Of a stretch of 64,000 bases of DNA, positions 44,608 through 53,765 are shown in pieces. The notes under the pieces were generated by a model. That model worked only from the letters and a program-made list of their open reading frames with translations. It searched no databases and was not told the origin of the DNA. How positions within the stretch are numbered: position 1 is the stretch's first letter; every line of letters begins with the position of its first letter. The DNA comes from Schlesneria paludicola DSM 18645 (GTDB lineage Bacteria > Planctomycetota > Planctomycetia > Planctomycetales > Planctomycetaceae): assembly GCF_000255655.1 (NCBI RefSeq), contig NZ_JH636435.1, positions 2,008,658 to 2,072,657 of the forward strand, given 5' to 3'. Position numbers and translations under genes: made by a program.

Positions 44608-47355
44608 CTAACGAACGTGAATAAAATCGTTGTGATTAAACAGCACATGGACCAGGTTCTCGCGTGCACGCTGATGCGGGATCTCTGACGGGGCCACGGA
44701 GTTCGCCGTGCCCGTTGGAAATTTCTGCAGCCCGTCCGGATGGCGATATCGTTCTGTTTGCGCCGTCAGGAATGCATCGCATTCCTGCAGTTCACTCTCA
44801 CTTGGATCGCGACTCAGAATCTGTTGATACGCCGCAAGGATGAATTGTTTCGTAGTCCCTGGCTGATCGTCTGAGCCAACCCGTTGCGACAACACACCTG
44901 CCAACCGACGCGATTCCGCGTACAGAAGGCTGCTGTTGGCCAGCGCGAGAGCCTGCTGGGGAATGATGCTTTCTGTGCGACGATAGCAGTCCACCACATT
45001 CGGTCGATCGAACGTGTCCAGGAATGTCATCTTTTTCTCTTTGCTGTTCCGGAAATACAAACTGCGCCGCGGAACATCCATCCCCGCGTTCTCATCCAGT
45101 TCGGGGCCGCCGCGGGTCAGATCCAGTCGCCCGGATGCACATAGCGTCGCGTCACGAATGGCTTCGGCCTCCATCCTGTGCGAGTTCGCACGCCAGAGAT
45201 ACAGATTGTCGGCATCGAGCGCTAGGTTCGATGCATCGTCCGCACCGACTTGTGACTGCTGACGATACGTCTGGCTGGTCACAATCAACCGATGAATCGC
45301 CTTCGTCTTCCAACCCTGACGAACCAATTCTGTCGAGAGCCAGTCCAGCAATTCTGGATGTGTCGGTGGTTTCCCATTGAGTCCGAAATCAAAGACGGTC
45401 GGCACAAGCGGGGCACCAAAATGACGCAGCCAAATATGATTGATCGCGACCCGCGGCGTTAATGGATTCGCCGGATCAGTGATCCACCGGGCCAGGGCCA
45501 ACCGCCGTCCGGTGCTGGTGGCCGGGTACACCGTACCGAACTTCGTATACGAATCGGCCGGCTTCTGAACGGTCTCCATGATGGCCACGCGCGCTTTGTT
45601 GGCGGCGTCCAAGGCTTGTTCAGCCTTCGCGATCGGGTCTGGCTTGTCCGGCGTCCGTTTGGCAACCAAAAGCTGCTGTTCCGCCTCATGCACCTTCTGC
45701 TCGCTCTGCCGCAACTGGTATGTGCGTTCAGCCAGCGAAGCCGTTCTTACCAGTGCGGCCAAATTCGCAGGGGGGACGGCCGCGTACGCCGCCCGATCCG
45801 CCTGGATTCGGGTCTGGACCCACACTTCATTGGCGATCGCCGTCTCCAGCGACAACTCGGCCCGCTGCAGCGTCTGCTCGCTGGCCGCCACGCTGGATTG
45901 AAGCGACGCCTCGTCTTCTACCTTGACCGCTTCGCCATTCGATTTCGCTGCGAGTTGTTCGCTCAGTAACTTTTTCGCCGTCTGCAGCTTCGCATCCTCG
46001 TCCGCACGTCGCTTGAGCGCGGTGTCCAATAGGGCCTGAGCCTGCTGAAGCGATTCCTCTTGTTCGTAGGAACGCAAACCGGGATAGAACGCTGTCGGAT
46101 TCAACGTGACGGGCTGCGGACGAAACTCCTGAGTCCGGAACACCCCTGGCAGACCGGCGACAAGCGGATGCTCGGTATTCGGCTGCTTGTCGTCGCCGCG
46201 ACGAAAGAGAAACGTTTTGGCCTCGGCATTCGCGTCGTACACACGAACCAGCCCGTCTTTCGTAAGATCGGATTGACCGGGAACACGGTCGGTCCGGACA
46301 TCATGCGCCTCGAAAATCGCACGAAACTGATAGTAGTCGGTCTGCAAGATCGGATCATACATATGGTCATGGCACCGCGCACAATTCAGCGTCGTCCCGA
46401 GAAACGCTTTGGCGGTGTGTTCAATGCTTGCATCCAGCCAAACATGACGATTGAACGAGTACCAATTGCGAACCAGGTATCCCGTCGCGCGCAGCGTCGC
46501 CGGATCGTCGGGTGCCACCTCATCACCGGCCAGCATCTCGACGATCATCTGGTCATAGCCTTTGTCGGCATTCAGCGATTCCACAATCCAATCGCGCCAT
46601 CGCCAGATATGCGGCTTGCTTTCGCGAATCTCCTGACCGTAACCATCCCAATCGCTATACCGCCAGACATCCATCCAGTGACGGCCCCACCGTTCGCCAT
46701 ACTGAGGGCTCTCGAGAAGTCGGTCGACCACGTTCTCGTAGGCGAGTGGTGAACTGTCAGCCAGAAACGCCTGCAGTTCCGCAGCCGAAGGCGGCAGACC
46801 GATCAGATCCAGATAGACCCGTCGCAACAGGACGTTCCGCACAGCCGGCAGACTGTGATGCAAACCTCGCTGCGATTGTTGTTCAACGACAAATGCATCA
46901 ATCGGGTTGGCCGACCACACAGAATCATTCACCACAGGAACCTCAGGGCGCCGCGGTGTCTGATACGACCAGTGTTTCGCCGGGTCTGAAGGAACTTCGT
47001 CTGGCGGAGCAATCGCACCCGTCTCGATCCAGCGCTCAAGCAGCGTGATTTCGTGTGCCGTCAACGGCTCCCCTTCTGGAGGCATCTTCGACACGCCGTT
47101 CAGCCCCTTGACCGCCTGAATGAGAAGGCTCTCGGTCGGCTTCCCCGGCAGAATGGCCGCACCACTACCACCGCCCTTGATGGTCAATGCCGCGGTATCC
47201 AGCCGCAGTTCATTCTCCTGCTTCAAAGCACCATGACATGAATGACATCGGCGCGACAGGATGGGCTTGATGTCACGCACATAGTCAATCTGATCAGCGC
47301 CAATCAGATCGGCCCCGGTCAGAAAAATGAACAGCAAACAGATGCGTACTCGCAT
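44608..47355 (-). CDS. PSD1 and cytochrome-c-like domain protein (DUF1549-DUF1553) with coiled-coil insert
   Basis: 915 aa from ATG 47355 (signal peptide MRVRICLLFIFLTG). A planctomycete cytochrome-c-like haem site CHSCH lies in the first 50 residues (IKPILSRRCHSCHG). The DUF1549 domain follows (NPIDAFVVEQ, GRHWMDVWRYSD, CARCHDHMYDPI), then an Ala/Gln/Glu-rich coiled coil of about 150 residues, and DUF1553 (STGRRLALARWIT, HRLIVTSQTYRQQSQ). A covalently bound haem and an envelope redox role are inferred from family and motif. It forms an operon with the DUF1501 gene. Confidence 0.93.
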   Translation of the reverse strand: MRVRICLLFIFLTGADLIGADQIDYVRDIKPILSRRCHSCHGALKQENELRLDTAALTIKGGGSGAAILPGKPTESLLIQAVKGLNGVSKMPPEGEPLTAHEITLLERWIETGAIAPPDEVPSDPAKHWSYQTPRRPEVPVVNDSVWSANPIDAFVVEQQSQRGLHHSLPAVRNVLLRRVYLDLIGLPPSAAELQAFLADSSPLAYENVVDRLLESPQYGERWGRHWMDVWRYSDWDGYGQEIRESKPHIWRWRDWIVESLNADKGYDQMIVEMLAGDEVAPDDPATLRATGYLVRNWYSFNRHVWLDASIEHTAKAFLGTTLNCARCHDHMYDPILQTDYYQFRAIFEAHDVRTDRVPGQSDLTKDGLVRVYDANAEAKTFLFRRGDDKQPNTEHPLVAGLPGVFRTQEFRPQPVTLNPTAFYPGLRSYEQEESLQQAQALLDTALKRRADEDAKLQTAKKLLSEQLAAKSNGEAVKVEDEASLQSSVAASEQTLQRAELSLETAIANEVWVQTRIQADRAAYAAVPPANLAALVRTASLAERTYQLRQSEQKVHEAEQQLLVAKRTPDKPDPIAKAEQALDAANKARVAIMETVQKPADSYTKFGTVYPATSTGRRLALARWITDPANPLTPRVAINHIWLRHFGAPLVPTVFDFGLNGKPPTHPELLDWLSTELVRQGWKTKAIHRLIVTSQTYRQQSQVGADDASNLALDADNLYLWRANSHRMEAEAIRDATLCASGRLDLTRGGPELDENAGMDVPRRSLYFRNSKEKKMTFLDTFDRPNVVDCYRRTESIIPQQALALANSSLLYAESRRLAGVLSQRVGSDDQPGTTKQFILAAYQQILSRDPSESELQECDAFLTAQTERYRHPDGLQKFPTGTANSVAPSEIPHQRARENLVHVLFNHNDFIHVR

Positions 47356-47971
47356 CGCACGCCCCGCAATCACAAAAATTCTGCATCACCGATTCCAGGC
47401 TGACTGAAGCATCGATGAAAGGGATGTCGTGGCCACGCCACATAAACAATTGTTTATAGCCCATCGGCAGAGCCACGAACAACTCCGCAATATGTCGAAA
47501 CGGTGTGATCGTGACATGCAAGATCCGATGAGCTCCGGCATCGCCTGTGGTTTTCCGCAAACCGTTGCTCCACCATGACGACACGACATCGGAGTCGGCC
47601 TGAAGATCAGTTCCCGTTTGCAGCACGATGAGACCGAAGGCCCAAACCTCCGATTCGAATCAAGATTTTGAAGATTGTTCCCTCTCCTGTCGATTTCTCG
47701 GAGTCTCGTTCGATAACTCAATGTCCGGCGTCGCACGCCCTCGATGAGGGGCAGCCTGGTGATTGATGCCGCTCTCGATTTCGCGAGAAGCCCGACCAGC
47801 TCCAGAACGAATCGTCGCGCCCAGACACGGCTGCGATGAAAATAGAATGCAAATCGGCATGACTCTGCTGGTTCGTTCAGCAAAATCAACGACGGTCATT
47901 CAGAACGGGAAAAACACGAAATGACGCGATGTTGCCAACAAGTCACCGTCGAAAGACACAGGAAAACCGGG
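47356..47971. other. 616-bp region without a convincing gene
   Basis: Several overlapping minus-strand frames of 80-170 codons occur here (for example 47386-47889 and 47294-47626), but none has a ribosome site, a recognisable motif or the low-complexity-free composition of its neighbours. They look like shadows or decayed sequence. No hairpin or RNA gene seen. Confidence 0.4.
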
Positions 47972-48199
47972 ATGAATTCCATCTGGTTGTTGATTCCTGG
48001 AACGATCCTGCTGACGCTTCCCAAGTGTCCTGTTTGTCTTGCCGTCTATTTCACATTCTGGACGGGAATTGGACTGTCACTGAGCACCGCGTCCGCTTGG
48101 CACACGGGTCTCGCCATCACCAGCATCACGTTGCTCTTACTGATCGTCGCTCGCAATCTCGCGAATTGGCGCGTTCATTTTCATCGCAGATGGAACTGA
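47972..48199 (+). CDS. Small membrane protein with a CPxC motif
   Basis: 75 aa from ATG 47972 (AGGA eight bases upstream). Two hydrophobic helices: the first contains PKCPVCLAVYF, placing a CPVC pair at a membrane face; the second is SITLLLLIVARNLANW. It precedes the DUF899 gene by 42 bp on the same strand. CPxC next to a thioredoxin-fold partner suggests thiol/disulfide or metal handling, but this is inference. Confidence 0.65.
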   Translation: MNSIWLLIPGTILLTLPKCPVCLAVYFTFWTGIGLSLSTASAWHTGLAITSITLLLLIVARNLANWRVHFHRRWN

Positions 48200-48241
48200 A
48201 CGAAGAACACACAACAACATTCATACCTGAAGAAATGAGGA

Positions 48242-48982
48242 ATGATGACTGCGAATATTGCTCATCCACCGATTGTGTCGCACGACAAGTGGCTTTCCGC
48301 CCGCAAGCAACTACTGGAACAGGAAAAGCGGTTGACGAAAGTGTACGACGAGGTCAACGCGGCCCGCCGACGGCTTCCCATGGTCCAACTTGAAAAGACG
48401 TACGTCTTCGAAGGCCCCACAGGCGAAGCGTCGCTTGCAGATCTGTTTGCAGGACGTCGACAACTCATGGTTTATCACTTCATGTTCGATCCCAATTGGG
48501 AAAAAGGCTGCTCGGGATGCACCGGCCTGGTTAACGCGTGGGGGGATCTGAGCATGCTGTCCCAACGCGAGACATCGCTGGTCCTGATTTCTCGTGCTCC
48601 ACTGGCAAAGCTTGAGAAGTTCAAGCAACAGCAGGGCTGGAGCCATCCGTGGTACTCATCGTTCGATTCCGATTTCAACTATGACTTTCATGTCACCCTG
48701 GACAAGTCCGTCAAGCCGCTCCAACACAACTACCGAACCCAGACCGAAATCGAGCAGCGACGAAATGGCGAACCCTGGTTCTATCAGGGAGAAACACACG
48801 GACTCAGCGTCTTTTTCCGTCTGAACGACGAAGTGTTCCATACGAATTCGACGTATGCCCGCGGCTGTGAGAGCCTGACGGACAGTTATCGGCTGCTCGA
48901 TCAAACACCCTACGGACGCCAAGAGGATTTTGAGAATTCCCCAGAGGGATGGCCGCAACGCCCAACTTATGGTTCTGCGTGA
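48242..48982 (+). CDS. DUF899 family thioredoxin-like protein
   Basis: 246 aa with no signal peptide. The family pattern includes [56 protein letters not shown] (CxxC in a thioredoxin-fold position), FSLD-like [12 protein letters not shown], and a C-terminal [15 protein letters not shown]. The ribosome site GAGGAATG overlaps the start. DUF899 proteins are predicted peroxiredoxin/thioredoxin relatives without a proven substrate. It follows the small CPVC membrane protein. Confidence 0.88.
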   Translation: MMTANIAHPPIVSHDKWLSARKQLLEQEKRLTKVYDEVNAARRRLPMVQLEKTYVFEGPTGEASLADLFAGRRQLMVYHFMFDPNWEKGCSGCTGLVNAWGDLSMLSQRETSLVLISRAPLAKLEKFKQQQGWSHPWYSSFDSDFNYDFHVTLDKSVKPLQHNYRTQTEIEQRRNGEPWFYQGETHGLSVFFRLNDEVFHTNSTYARGCESLTDSYRLLDQTPYGRQEDFENSPEGWPQRPTYGSA

Positions 48983-49006
48983 ATTGACGAACAGACCGTT
49001 GTCGGG

Positions 49007-49939
49007 CTAGCACGACACGACGGCCGACCCGATAATGGCAGACGCGTTCACCGGAACCGATTCCAGCACGCCGCAACGATTCCGCCCCGAGTTCTTTGCC
49101 GTAAACAGTGCCTGATCGGAACGCTGAATCAATGCCGCGCAGGTATCGGTCGGCAAGGCCTCGGCAATCCCAATGCTGACGGTGACCGTCAGTTCCTGCC
49201 CATCGACCATATGGCGGTGGCGTTCAATCGTGCGACGGACATGTTCGGCCGCCTGCACGGCTCGGGCCGCATCGCTACCCGGCAGGATGACAGCAAACTC
49301 TTCACCGCCATAGCGGAACGCGGAAGCGCCCGTATACAAACTCGATTTCAGACACTCAGCAACCGTCGAAAGGACCTGATCGCCGTTCAAATGCCCGTGA
49401 ATGTCGTTGATATTCTTGAAATAATCGATGTCGACAAACAGGAGCGAGACTTTTGCTTCCGTTGTCGCGACCTTCTCCAATTGCTCGCGCAGTTCGCTGT
49501 CAAATGCCCGGCGATTCATCAGTTTCGTCAGTGCGTCGGTGTTGGATTCCTGCTTGAATGAGTCCACCAACTCGCGCTGATGCGCAAGCTCGAATCGCGT
49601 CTGCACCAGATCGATCTGCAGTTGCTGATTCGCGGCCACCAAGAGCTTCGCCGTCTGGGCCAGTGGCTCCGATTGCTCGCTCTGGTCCATTGACTCGGTA
49701 ATCTCACTGATCCGGTCCGTGTGACGCCCAACCTGAGCGTCCACTTGCGAATTGATCTCCACCAGTGACCTCAACAATGCCTTGATTTCATCACGATTGG
49801 GCCCCGCTTCGGGCTCAGGCGTCGAATGAGATGTGTGTGGATACGCCAAGTGCTGAAACCGAATTGCCAATGCCAATCCGATCACACACCCAACGCAACC
49901 GCTGATAAAGCAGAACCACAAGATCGAAAAAATTAACAC
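49007..49939 (-). CDS. GGDEF-domain protein (probable diguanylate cyclase)
   Basis: 310 aa starting at GTG 49939. An N-terminal membrane helix (ILWFCFISGCVGCVIGLAL) is followed by a coiled coil of about 70 residues and the GGDEF domain (NTDALTKLMNRRAFD, FVDIDYFKNIND, YGGEEF signature, SIGIAEALPTD). The signature keeps the catalytic residues, so it should make cyclic di-GMP. No RxxD inhibitory-site motif is visible at the usual place upstream of GGEEF. No EAL or PilZ gene is adjacent. Confidence 0.92.
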   Translation of the reverse strand: MLIFSILWFCFISGCVGCVIGLALAIRFQHLAYPHTSHSTPEPEAGPNRDEIKALLRSLVEINSQVDAQVGRHTDRISEITESMDQSEQSEPLAQTAKLLVAANQQLQIDLVQTRFELAHQRELVDSFKQESNTDALTKLMNRRAFDSELREQLEKVATTEAKVSLLFVDIDYFKNINDIHGHLNGDQVLSTVAECLKSSLYTGASAFRYGGEEFAVILPGSDAARAVQAAEHVRRTIERHRHMVDGQELTVTVSIGIAEALPTDTCAALIQRSDQALFTAKNSGRNRCGVLESVPVNASAIIGSAVVSC

Positions 49940-50297
49940 CGTGAGTTCTCACCGAAGTTTAAGCTAAGAAACGGGTTGCAGGCCCTGATTGCGGAATGAG
50001 CGATACGAACCGACAATATGGATTGACGACCGCCCGAGTGAGATTCGAGTCAGAACGAGGTAAAAAGGACTCGAACCATGTCGCCAAACCTCAACGAAAC
50101 TCTACCTCCGATTTTGAGGTTGGCAAATTTGCCACAGCAGTTCGTTCACAGGAACATCCGCACCACTGAACATTCGCACAAGCAATTATCTGAAAAGACT
50201 TTACAAACAGGTCATCGGCCCATTTCTTCGCGGAACGACTCATTCCGTTCACATCCCGCGCCTTGACGAAACCCAATTACATGCATATACATCATTC
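49940..50297. other. 358-bp divergent intergenic region with a candidate operator
   Basis: Lies between the GGDEF gene and the MarR gene. The near-palindrome ATGCATATACAT (50281-50292) ends five bases before the MarR start and could be its own binding site; the MarR start has no Shine-Dalgarno. A 62-codon frame at 50078 has a good AAGGA site but an unlike codon use and no motif, so it is not called. Confidence 0.4.
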
Positions 50298-50747
50298 ATG
50301 AGCGAGCCGACGCCACCTTCCGTTCGCACTCCTTGCCTGTGCCACGCACTGCGTAAAGCCTCGCGCGCGGTCAGCCGGGTTTACGATGACGAAATGCGCT
50401 CGGTCGGCTTGCGTACGACCCAATTTTCATTGCTCGTGTACCTCAGTCGCATTGGAGAAGTCCGACAGGGCGATCTCGGTGAGCTGATGTTGCTTGAAGA
50501 CACCACCGTCACCCGCAACATCCGCCCCCTGCTGAACAGTGGCTGGGTCACGATCCGCGCCGGGACCGACCGCCGTGAAAAGCTCGTGGCAATTACCGCA
50601 GCCGGTCGCAGCAAGCTTCTGGAAGCGCAACCGGCCTGGACGCGTGCCCAGAGCCGAATGAAGTCCGTGCTCCCTGAGGATCAGTGGCAGAATCTAGTGA
50701 ACGTGCTGCCAGATGTCGCTCAGGCAGCAGCCAAGCTCGCTCCTTAA
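50298..50747 (+). CDS. MarR-family transcriptional regulator
   Basis: 149 aa. A winged helix-turn-helix of the MarR type: LRTTQFSLLVYLSRIGEVRQGDLGE, recognition helix LLEDTTVTRNIRPL, and wing GTDRREKLVAITAAGRS. Helical dimerisation ends flank it. It is 28 bp upstream of two 3-oxoacyl-ACP synthase genes on the same strand, so it is likely to control them, as the MarR-type regulator FabT controls fatty-acid synthesis genes in streptococci (comparison by family, not shown here). Cysteines near the N-terminus (PCLCH) could serve as redox sensors. Confidence 0.93.
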   Translation: MSEPTPPSVRTPCLCHALRKASRAVSRVYDDEMRSVGLRTTQFSLLVYLSRIGEVRQGDLGELMLLEDTTVTRNIRPLLNSGWVTIRAGTDRREKLVAITAAGRSKLLEAQPAWTRAQSRMKSVLPEDQWQNLVNVLPDVAQAAAKLAP

Positions 50748-50775
50748 TGGAGTCACATCTCATGGAGTTACGTCG

Positions 50776-52011
50776 ATGAATCGTCGAGTCGTCATCACCG
50801 GCCTGGGAACCGTAAACCCTTTGGCTCAGAATCCGGTCGAACTTTGGTCGCGCCTCCGGGAAGGGGTGAGCGGCATCGGCGCAATCACACAATTCGATGC
50901 CTCGGCATTTAAAGTCCGCTTTGCGGGCGAAGTCCGTGAATTCCGTCCCGAGACTCGCATCGACGCGAAACTCGCAAAACGCCTCGACCGATTCTCGCAA
51001 TTCGCGCTGATCTCGGCATTGGACGCGGTGACCGACAGCGGTCTGAACTGGGACGCGGAAGATCCGCAGCGCTGCGGGGTCATCATTGGTAGTGGAACCG
51101 GCGGAATGACCGTCTTCGAAGACGAGTGTGTCCGCTATCAGCAGGCGGGGCCTTCGCGCGTCAGTCCGTTCTTGATTCCCAAATTGATGTCGAACGCGGC
51201 CCCGGCCGCCATTTCCATCTTTCTTGGATTACAGGGTCCGGCCTTATGCGTCGCAACGGCGTGTGCCTCGGCCGCGGATGCGATCGCGACGGCGCTCGAT
51301 TCGATCCGACTCGGGCGTACGGACGTGATGCTCGCCGGAGGCTCTGAAGCGGCGCTAACCCCGCTGGGGATGGCAGGATTCTGTTCGGCCAAAGCGCTTT
51401 CGGAACGCAACGATAATCCACAAGGTGCCTGTCGCCCGTTTGATCGCGATCGTGATGGGTTTGTGTTGGGCGAAGGCGCTGGCATCGTTGTCATGGAAGA
51501 GTTGGAACATGCGCGCCGCCGCGGTGCGACGATCTACTGCGAAGTCCTGGGTGCCGGGCAAAGCGCCGATGCACATCACATCACCGCTCCGCACCCTGAA
51601 GGACGCGGCGCTTCGCAGGCCATCCAGCAAGCACTGAGCGATGCACGATTGAATGCCGAAGACATTCAATACGTGAACACGCATGCCACAGGTACGCCCC
51701 TGGGTGACGAAGCCGAAACCAAAGCGATCAAACGCGTCTTCGGACACCACAGCGGACGCTGCGTAGTCAGCAGCACGAAAAGTATGATTGGCCACTTGTG
51801 TGGTGCGAGTGGAGGGGTCGCCGCGATTGTCTGTGCGCTCACGATTCGCGACGGCGTCGTTCACCCCACCATCAACTATGAAAATCCCGATCCCGCGTGT
51901 GATCTCGACTGTGTGCCGAACAGGGCACGCGACCTTCGTGTCCGCTATGCACTCGCGACAAGTTTCGGATTTGGAGGTCACAATAGTTGTCTGGCATTCG
52001 GCGCAATTTGA
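50776..52011 (+). CDS. fabF: Beta-ketoacyl-ACP synthase II
   Basis: 411 aa thiolase-fold condensing enzyme. The catalytic triad is Cys in VATACASAADA, His in NTHATGTPLGD and His in IGHLCGASGG. Further family motifs are MNRRVVITGLGTVNPL at the N-terminus and FGFGGHNSCLAF at the C-terminus. It elongates acyl-ACP with malonyl-ACP. ATG 50776 follows the site GGAG. It lies 28 bp after the MarR gene and 165 bp before a second KAS gene. Confidence 0.93.
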   Translation: MNRRVVITGLGTVNPLAQNPVELWSRLREGVSGIGAITQFDASAFKVRFAGEVREFRPETRIDAKLAKRLDRFSQFALISALDAVTDSGLNWDAEDPQRCGVIIGSGTGGMTVFEDECVRYQQAGPSRVSPFLIPKLMSNAAPAAISIFLGLQGPALCVATACASAADAIATALDSIRLGRTDVMLAGGSEAALTPLGMAGFCSAKALSERNDNPQGACRPFDRDRDGFVLGEGAGIVVMEELEHARRRGATIYCEVLGAGQSADAHHITAPHPEGRGASQAIQQALSDARLNAEDIQYVNTHATGTPLGDEAETKAIKRVFGHHSGRCVVSSTKSMIGHLCGASGGVAAIVCALTIRDGVVHPTINYENPDPACDLDCVPNRARDLRVRYALATSFGFGGHNSCLAFGAI

Positions 52012-52176
52012 TTCCGCCATCCCGAAAGCGTCCGAAGATTCGCTTTGCTATTTGAATTAAATCGGCGCAGCCTATCATTTAACGGCTAAAAGTAGATACT
52101 CGACTACACCCTCGTCGCCAATTTGACCACAGATTGACATCACAGGTGGGTCCGCAGAACGACCAAAGGAATTATC

Positions 52177-53466
52177 ATGCGACGACGAGTTGTCGTGACA
52201 GGGATTGGATGTATCTCGCCGCTGGGAAACAGCATTGATCAAGTCTGGGCGGCGGCACGCGAAGGTGTCTCCGGTGTTTCGCCGATTTCGCGCTTTGTCA
52301 GGACGGGATTTCCCTCGCAAATCGCTGCAGAAGTGCGGGGATTCGATCTCGCGACCTGGCTCGACGCTGATCAGGTTCATGCCTTCGACAGAACAGGACC
52401 GAACGTCAAGTTTGGCATCGCAGCCGCCGTACAGGCGGTTCGCGACTCGGGAATTGATGTCCGCGGTCTGGCTGATCCCACGCGATTTGGTGTCTACCTG
52501 GGTGCCGGCGAAGGAATGCAAGACTTCGACTTGCTGATGTCCATGATCGCGCAGGCGACAGGCGACAACAATCAGTTCGATCTTGCAGAGTTCACCAGGC
52601 TGAGCCTGAATGCCCTGAACGCCGAACAAGAATACAACCAGGAACCAAATGTTCTTGCCGCCAAAATTGCCGGCCTGTTTGGAGCGGAAGGCCCCAATCT
52701 GAATACATTGACCGCCTGCGCAGCTTCGGCCCAGGCGATCGGCGAAGGCACCGACCTGATCCGTAACGATAAAGCCGACATTATGATCGTCGGCGGTTCG
52801 CATAGCATGATCCATCCCTTCGGGCTCACCGGATTCTGTCTGCTGGGAACACTTTCGACGCGTAATGACGACCCCACCGCCGCCTCGCGCCCGTTCGATC
52901 GCGAGAGGGATGGTTTCGTGCTCGGTGAAGGCGCCGCAATGCTGGTCTTGGAAGAGTACGAATCGGCGCGTCGACGCGGCGCGCAGATTTATGGCGAAGT
53001 GCGAGGCTACGGCGTCGCCTCGGACGCATATCGAATCACCGACATTCCCTCTGACGGCAACGGACTGACCCGCGCCATGCAACACTCGTTGCGCGATGCC
53101 GGTCTGAATCCCGACAACATCAGTTATGTCAACGCGCACGGGACAAGTACCGGCGCCAACGACAAGGCGGAAACCCAGGCCCTAAAGCACGCACTCGGAA
53201 CGCACGCTGAATCGGTCCCGATCTCGAGCACCAAAAGTATGACGGGACATCTGGTCGCCGCCTGCGGTGCGCTCGAAGCCGTCCTGTCGCTGCTTGCCCT
53301 CCGCGATGGTACCGCCCCTCCGACCATGAACTACGAGTATCCCGATCCCGAATGTGATCTGGATTATGTCCCCAACGCGGCCCGCGATCTGAAACTCGAT
53401 ACCGTCATGTCCAACAACTCGGGATTCGGCGGACAGAACGTGTCGTTGATTCTCTCACGGCTGTGA
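52177..53466 (+). CDS. Beta-ketoacyl-ACP synthase (KAS II-type, second copy)
   Basis: 429 aa. The same triad is present: Cys in LTACAASAQA, His in NAHGTSTGAND and His in TGHLVAACG. The nucleophile loop (CAAS) and the region after the Cys differ from those of the preceding copy. A 45-residue region between about 110 and 165 is longer than in the first copy. It could be a specialised elongating or priming synthase. No ACP, KR or dehydratase gene follows, so it may act with the general ACP pool. Confidence 0.92.
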   Translation: MRRRVVVTGIGCISPLGNSIDQVWAAAREGVSGVSPISRFVRTGFPSQIAAEVRGFDLATWLDADQVHAFDRTGPNVKFGIAAAVQAVRDSGIDVRGLADPTRFGVYLGAGEGMQDFDLLMSMIAQATGDNNQFDLAEFTRLSLNALNAEQEYNQEPNVLAAKIAGLFGAEGPNLNTLTACAASAQAIGEGTDLIRNDKADIMIVGGSHSMIHPFGLTGFCLLGTLSTRNDDPTAASRPFDRERDGFVLGEGAAMLVLEEYESARRRGAQIYGEVRGYGVASDAYRITDIPSDGNGLTRAMQHSLRDAGLNPDNISYVNAHGTSTGANDKAETQALKHALGTHAESVPISSTKSMTGHLVAACGALEAVLSLLALRDGTAPPTMNYEYPDPECDLDYVPNAARDLKLDTVMSNNSGFGGQNVSLILSRL

Positions 53467-53765
53467 CTTCGGCGCAGATTGTTACTTCAGTTCGGTCGAA
53501 AAAGTGGCCCTGATGCACAGTCGCCAACGCCCCAACCGATCACCGATAATTCGACATTGCTTGAGTTCATTCGCAATTCAGGTCATGAACCTCGATACAA
53601 TCTCGCGATCCGGTTAGCTTCGATCCCGCTGGACGAGACTTCGGTTGACGGCTAGAACAGAGGCTGCCTGTTTGGACGAATTTGTCTCAAGTCAGGTACG
53701 GCCCAGGCAGGCTCGTTCCCTACGACGCCACATCCAGAGTTCGCTCGTTATTCTATGGAGAGTCC

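Noticed and set aside
47386-47889. Minus-strand frame of 167 codons in the gap between the PSD1 and DUF899 loci
   Set aside because: It has no ribosome site, no motif, unusual residue composition, and several competing frames of similar length.
50078-50266. 62-codon plus-strand frame with a good AAGGA ribosome site
   Set aside because: Its codon use is unlike neighbouring genes, with no strong third-position G/C, and no motif is seen; a chance site upstream of an ATG is more likely.
52075-53139. Minus-strand open frame of 354 codons antisense to the second KAS gene
   Set aside because: It is a codon-bias shadow; the plus-strand frame has the full Cys-His-His triad.
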